Assembly (NCBI RefSeq): GCF_030553305.1
Contig: NZ_JARRAH010000001.1
Span: 1,984,001-2,048,000, forward strand
Origin: Halomarina ordinaria
Lineage (GTDB): Archaea; Halobacteriota; Halobacteria; Halobacteriales; Haloarculaceae
Length of the DNA stretch: 64,000 nucleotides
Direction: 5' to 3'
Position numbers and translations under genes: made by a program. This document shows, one piece after another, positions 60,797-64,000 of this stretch (position 1 is the first letter of the stretch; the number at the start of each line of letters is the position of its first letter). The notes beneath the pieces are model-generated. The model worked only from the letters and a program-made list of their open reading frames with translations, ran no database searches and was not told where the DNA came from.

Positions 60797-63139
60797 GTGC
60801 ACGTCACCGAGCGCCTCCCGAAGTTCGCCGACGCCTTCCCCTTCGAGTCGTTCAATCGAATGCAGTCGGAGGCGCTCCCCGCCATCCTCGAACGCGACGA
60901 GAACGTCGTCGTCAGCGCACCCACCGCCAGCGGCAAGACGGCGCTCGCGGAACTCGCCATCTGCAAGACCCTCGAACGCGACGGGACGGCGCTCTTTCTC
61001 GCCCCCCTCCGTGCGCTCACCAACGAGAAGGAGAGCGAGTGGGAGCGCTTCGAGTCGCTCGGCTACTCGGTGTACGTCGTCACCGGGGAACGCGACCTGA
61101 ACCCCCGGCGCGCCGAGCGCGCCGACATCCTCGTGATGACGCCCGAGAAAGCCGACTCCGCGACCCGGAAACACGAGTCGACGCGCTACGGCTTCATCCG
61201 CGACGTCGACTGCTGCGTCATCGACGAGGTCCACCTGCTCGACTCCGACCGCCGGGGGTCGGTGCTCGAGGTGACCGTCTCGCGCCTGCGACGCATCTGT
61301 GACCCCCGCATCGTCGCGCTCTCGGCGACGATGCCGAACGTCGACGACGTGGCCGCGTGGCTCGACGCCGTCCCCGAGACCACCTTCGAGTTCGGCGACG
61401 AGTACCGCCCCGTCCCCCTCGAGGCGGGCGTCCGGACCTACGCCCACGGCGACAACCCCTTCGCCGACAAGTACCGCCGGCTCTACCGCGCGCTCGACAT
61501 CGCCGAACCTCACATCCGCGAGGAGGGCCAGGCGCTCGTCTTCGTCGCCTCCCGACAGGACACGGTGCGGGCGGCCGAGAAGGCGCGCGACGAACTCGCC
61601 GGTCGCGACGTCCCGATGGGCGCGCGTGGCGACTACGACTTCCACACCGAGGCGACGGACCTCCAGAACAAGACGCTCCGGCAGTCGGTGCTCGACGGCG
61701 TCGGCTTCCACCACGCCGGCCTCTCCCGGGAGGACAAGAACCGCGTCGAGGCGTGGTTCAAACGCGGCGACATCCAACTGTTGTTCTCGACGTCGACGCT
61801 CGCGTGGGGGGTGAACCTCCCGGCGCGCTGCGTCGTCATCCGCGACACGAAGCTCCACGACCCGCTCGAAGGCGAGGTGGACATGAGCCCCCTCGACGTC
61901 CTCCAGATGCTCGGCCGGGCGGGCCGCCCGGGGTACGACGACGCCGGCTACGCCTGGGTGGTCTGCGACGCCGCCGACGCCGACCGCTACCGTCGCCTGC
62001 TGAAGGAGGGCAAGGAGATAGAGTCGCGCCTCGCCGCCGACCTCGACGCCCACCTCAACGCCGAAATCGCGCTGGGCACCATCGACGACCTCGACGACGT
62101 GATGGACTGGCTCGACACCACCTTCTACGCCACCCGCGCGCGCAGCGCCCCCGACGCCTACGACTTCGGCGGCCGTCTCCGGGAGCGAGTGAGGGAGACG
62201 CTCTCGCGGCTGGTCGAGGGCGGGTTCGTCGAGACGGACAGCGAACTGCGCGTCGAGGGGACCGCCCTCGGCCAGCTCACCTCGCGGTTCTACCTCCGAC
62301 TGGACACCGCCGAGCGCTTCGCCCGCCTCGCGCGGAGCGACGACATCGGCGAGATGGACGTGCTCGCGGCCGTCGCGGGCGCGGCGGAGTTCGACAGCGT
62401 GAGTTGCCGACAGTCGGAGCGCGACGCCGTCGACGCCGTCCTCACCGGCCGGGCGGCGGACGTCGACGACGCGGGCCACCGGAAGGTCCTCGCCATCCTC
62501 CGCGCGAGCATGGCGGGGACGACGCCCGGCGAACTCCAGAGCGACGCCTGGGTCATCAGGCAGAACGCCCTCCGCCTGCTCGCCGCCCTGCGGGCGTTCC
62601 TCGAACGCTTCGAGTCGCCCGTCGCCGCGAACCTCACCCGTCGGGTCGAGGCCCGCGTCGAGAACGCCATCAGCGCCGACGCCGTCGGCCTGACGGCCAT
62701 CGACGGCGTGGGGTCGGGCCGGGCGAAGAAGCTCGCGAGCGAGGGGCTCACCACGCCCGCCGACGTGGTCGACGCCGGCGTCGACGCCCTCGTCGCGGCG
62801 GGTCTCTCCGAAGGCGTCGCCGAGCGCGTCGTCGAGAGCGCCCGCGGTCTCCCCGCCGTCGAGGTGGCGTGGGGCGACTTCCCCGACTCGGTCGCCCGCG
62901 GCCGCAACGACATGCGCGAGGTGCGCGTGCGCTCCGCGGCGGGCGGGGCGCGCGCCGCCGTCGCCGTCACCGTCAACGGCGTCGAGATGACCGACTCGAC
63001 CACCTACCTCGGCGAGACGACGGTCCCCGTCGGCGTCTTCGGCGGGAGCGCCGACGAGATGGAGTACGTCGTCACCGTCACCTTCCCCGACCTGCCGCTC
63101 GTGCCCGTCACCCGCTCGCGGACCGTGCGCGTGGAGTGA
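60797..63139 (+). CDS. Superfamily 2 helicase, Ski2/Brr2/Hel308 type with Sec63-like end
   Basis: A 780-residue helicase. Motifs: Q-like FNRMQSEALPAILERDENVV, Walker A APTASGKTALAELAICKTLE, Walker B VIDEVHLLDSDRRGSVLEVT (DEVH), SATMPNVDDVAAWLD, motif IV FVASRQDTVRAAEKARDEL, and motif VI MLGRAGRPGYDDAGYA. The helical C-terminal part (about 470-700) has a helix-hairpin-helix (LTAIDGVGSGRAKKLASEG), and the last 90 residues look like the beta-sandwich of Sec63/Brr2 domains. It is likely involved in fork repair or RNA unwinding. GTG start. Confidence 0.92.
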   Translation: MHVTERLPKFADAFPFESFNRMQSEALPAILERDENVVVSAPTASGKTALAELAICKTLERDGTALFLAPLRALTNEKESEWERFESLGYSVYVVTGERDLNPRRAERADILVMTPEKADSATRKHESTRYGFIRDVDCCVIDEVHLLDSDRRGSVLEVTVSRLRRICDPRIVALSATMPNVDDVAAWLDAVPETTFEFGDEYRPVPLEAGVRTYAHGDNPFADKYRRLYRALDIAEPHIREEGQALVFVASRQDTVRAAEKARDELAGRDVPMGARGDYDFHTEATDLQNKTLRQSVLDGVGFHHAGLSREDKNRVEAWFKRGDIQLLFSTSTLAWGVNLPARCVVIRDTKLHDPLEGEVDMSPLDVLQMLGRAGRPGYDDAGYAWVVCDAADADRYRRLLKEGKEIESRLAADLDAHLNAEIALGTIDDLDDVMDWLDTTFYATRARSAPDAYDFGGRLRERVRETLSRLVEGGFVETDSELRVEGTALGQLTSRFYLRLDTAERFARLARSDDIGEMDVLAAVAGAAEFDSVSCRQSERDAVDAVLTGRAADVDDAGHRKVLAILRASMAGTTPGELQSDAWVIRQNALRLLAALRAFLERFESPVAANLTRRVEARVENAISADAVGLTAIDGVGSGRAKKLASEGLTTPADVVDAGVDALVAAGLSEGVAERVVESARGLPAVEVAWGDFPDSVARGRNDMREVRVRSAAGGARAAVAVTVNGVEMTDSTTYLGETTVPVGVFGGSADEMEYVVTVTFPDLPLVPVTRSRTVRVE

Positions 63140-63155
63140 ACGAGGGAGCGACTGG

Positions 63156-63584
63156 CTACCCGTCCCCACAACCGGCCGCGCCGTCCTCCATCGGAACGTC
63201 GAGCCACCCGCCCTCCCGAGCGCGGACGACGACGCCGTAACAGTTCCCGCCCCGGTTCTCGCTCGGTACGCGCCGTTCCTCGGGCGTCTCCGCGTCGTCG
63301 AGCCAGGCGCGGACCACGTACCGCCCGGGGTCGTCCATCCACGCCTCCTCGACGAGCACGCCGTCGTCGCCCTCGCCCTCGCCGACCGGGGCCACCGAGA
63401 ACGACTCGCGGTACAGTCGCTCGTCCCCGCGACCAACCGCCACCGTGATGCGGTGCGTCCGGTCGTCGAGGTTCAGGAGCGTGAGGTCCGCGATGCGCGC
63501 CGTCTCACCCCCGACGCCGGCGAGACAGCCGCTCCCCGCGGTACCGACGCCGAGGACGGCGGCGAGGTACGAACGTCGGTTCAT
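63156..63584 (-). CDS. Tat-exported lipoprotein
   Basis: A 142-residue protein. The twin-arginine signal MNRRSYLAAVLGVGTAGSGC has its lipobox cysteine at 20. The mature part starts with strand-like ADLTLLNLDDRTHRITVAVG and continues with YVVRAWLDDAETPEERRVPS. A late GNCYG and CGDG give a possible disulfide. It has the same order of features as the lipoprotein at 41898, including an N/D-x-R-x-H-x-(hydrophobic) stretch. Confidence 0.82.
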   Translation of the reverse strand: MNRRSYLAAVLGVGTAGSGCLAGVGGETARIADLTLLNLDDRTHRITVAVGRGDERLYRESFSVAPVGEGEGDDGVLVEEAWMDDPGRYVVRAWLDDAETPEERRVPSENRGGNCYGVVVRAREGGWLDVPMEDGAAGCGDG

Positions 63585-63661
63585 ACCGTCACGAGACTGT
63601 CCCTGTAATTGAACTTTCGTGTCGGAATCGGTCGCCCGGTTCCGTTCGTCCCGCCGCCTCG

Positions 63662-64000
63662 GTGCGAGCCTTCTTGTACGAGAACGGGACCAGCGACCCC
63701 GTGTCACCGTCCGACCCCGCCTCGACCGTCCGTATCGTCGCCGGCGACTGCACCACCGAGTTCGAGGGCACCCGCGAGCAGGTCCAGCGCGGCTGCGTCG
63801 TCTGCCTGCTCAAACCCGACGACACCGTCCTCGTCCACGACGCCGACGGCTACCAGCCGGTGGCGTGGCTCACACGCCCCGAGTCCCGCTCCGTGACGCA
63901 CGACCCGCTGGTCGTCGAGGCGCGCGACGGCGACCAGTTCCTCCGCGTGACGGTCCACGAGTCCTTCGCCGATTACACCGTCCCCGCCGGGCCGGCCGGC
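63662..64000 (+). CDS. NucS/EndoMS-like nuclease, N-terminal part (cut by window edge)
   Basis: An open frame without stop reaches the right edge, about 113 residues. It contains TVRIVAGDCTTEFEGTREQV, RGCVVCLLKPDDTVLVHDAD and GYQPVAWLTRPESRSVTHDP, which match the N-terminal DNA-binding half of the NucS/DUF91 family. The catalytic nuclease half would be outside the window. The start is uncertain: GTG at 63662, TTG at 63674 or GTG at 63701. NucS/EndoMS cuts mismatched or branched DNA. A TATA-like GTAATTGAAC lies near 63604. Confidence 0.68.
   Translation, partial: MRAFLYENGTSDPVSPSDPASTVRIVAGDCTTEFEGTREQVQRGCVVCLLKPDDTVLVHDADGYQPVAWLTRPESRSVTHDPLVVEARDGDQFLRVTVHESFADYTVPAGPAG

Noticed and set aside
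59210-63436. 1408-codon open frame on the minus strand
   Set aside because: It is antisense to the MATE, helicase and lipoprotein region. High GC keeps antisense frames open. The sense frames have full motifs and this one has none.

Overview
The window is about 64 kb of very GC-rich DNA from a halophilic archaeon (class Halobacteria). The encoded proteins are strongly acidic, genes start with ATG or GTG, and many sit 25-35 nt behind an archaeal TATA box with little or no leader. Lineage markers include MC1 chromatin protein, Orc1/Cdc6, DNA polymerase D small subunit, thermosome, tRNA-splicing endonuclease, TiaS and the OapABC origin-associated trio. I cannot name the genus from this sequence.

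The central feature is a chromosomal replication origin. A roughly 1.5 kb non-coding stretch (20696-22234) lies between orc1, read leftward, and oapA-oapB-oapC, read rightward. Two origin recognition boxes (ORBs) face each other at 21465-21484 and 21731-21750, around a low-GC stretch that is probably the unwinding element. Further ORB-like copies occur at 15409, 18800, 20721 and 24021. The origin also holds an exceptional cluster of CTAG tetranucleotides, 12 in about 500 bp, and a short tandem repeat carrying some of them.

Left of the origin (1-20.7 kb) most genes are transcribed leftward, with the expected fork: orc1, polD1, pyrE, gfcR, a purine permease, a KaiC-like protein, endA, trpS, a FAD oxidoreductase, pheS-pheT, MC1 and the 16S rRNA gene. 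The 16S gene is cut by the left edge and has at least four tandem promoters. Rightward exceptions are an AbrB-like protein with pyrD, an ornithine cyclodeaminase homologue, and the Sec11 signal peptidase.

Right of the origin lie oapABC, a 28-residue membrane peptide, a conserved haloarchaeal protein, glutaredoxin, an HTH regulator, tiaS, a threonine-synthase-type enzyme, a zinc acylase-like protein, a PhoU/RCK-C protein, citrate synthase, a DedA-like protein, a MATE transporter, ilvA, a patatin lipase, ridA, tRNA-Ser(GGA), a thermosome subunit, several lipoproteins, ala, bacterial-type leuS, hsp20, a serine hydrolase and pheA. Then comes a complete 2-oxoacid dehydrogenase operon (E1alpha-E1beta-E2-E3) with lipA close by, a second MATE transporter, a Ski2/Brr2-type helicase and the start of a NucS-like nuclease cut by the right edge.

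I see no intact mobile element, CRISPR array or cas gene. The one trace of integration is a 24-bp duplication of the 3' end of tRNA-Ser 64 bp downstream of the gene. The most interesting signals are the CTAG cluster in the origin, the scattered ORBs, the tRNA-Ser scar, the palindromes around ilvA, and an E2 subunit with two E3-binding domains.
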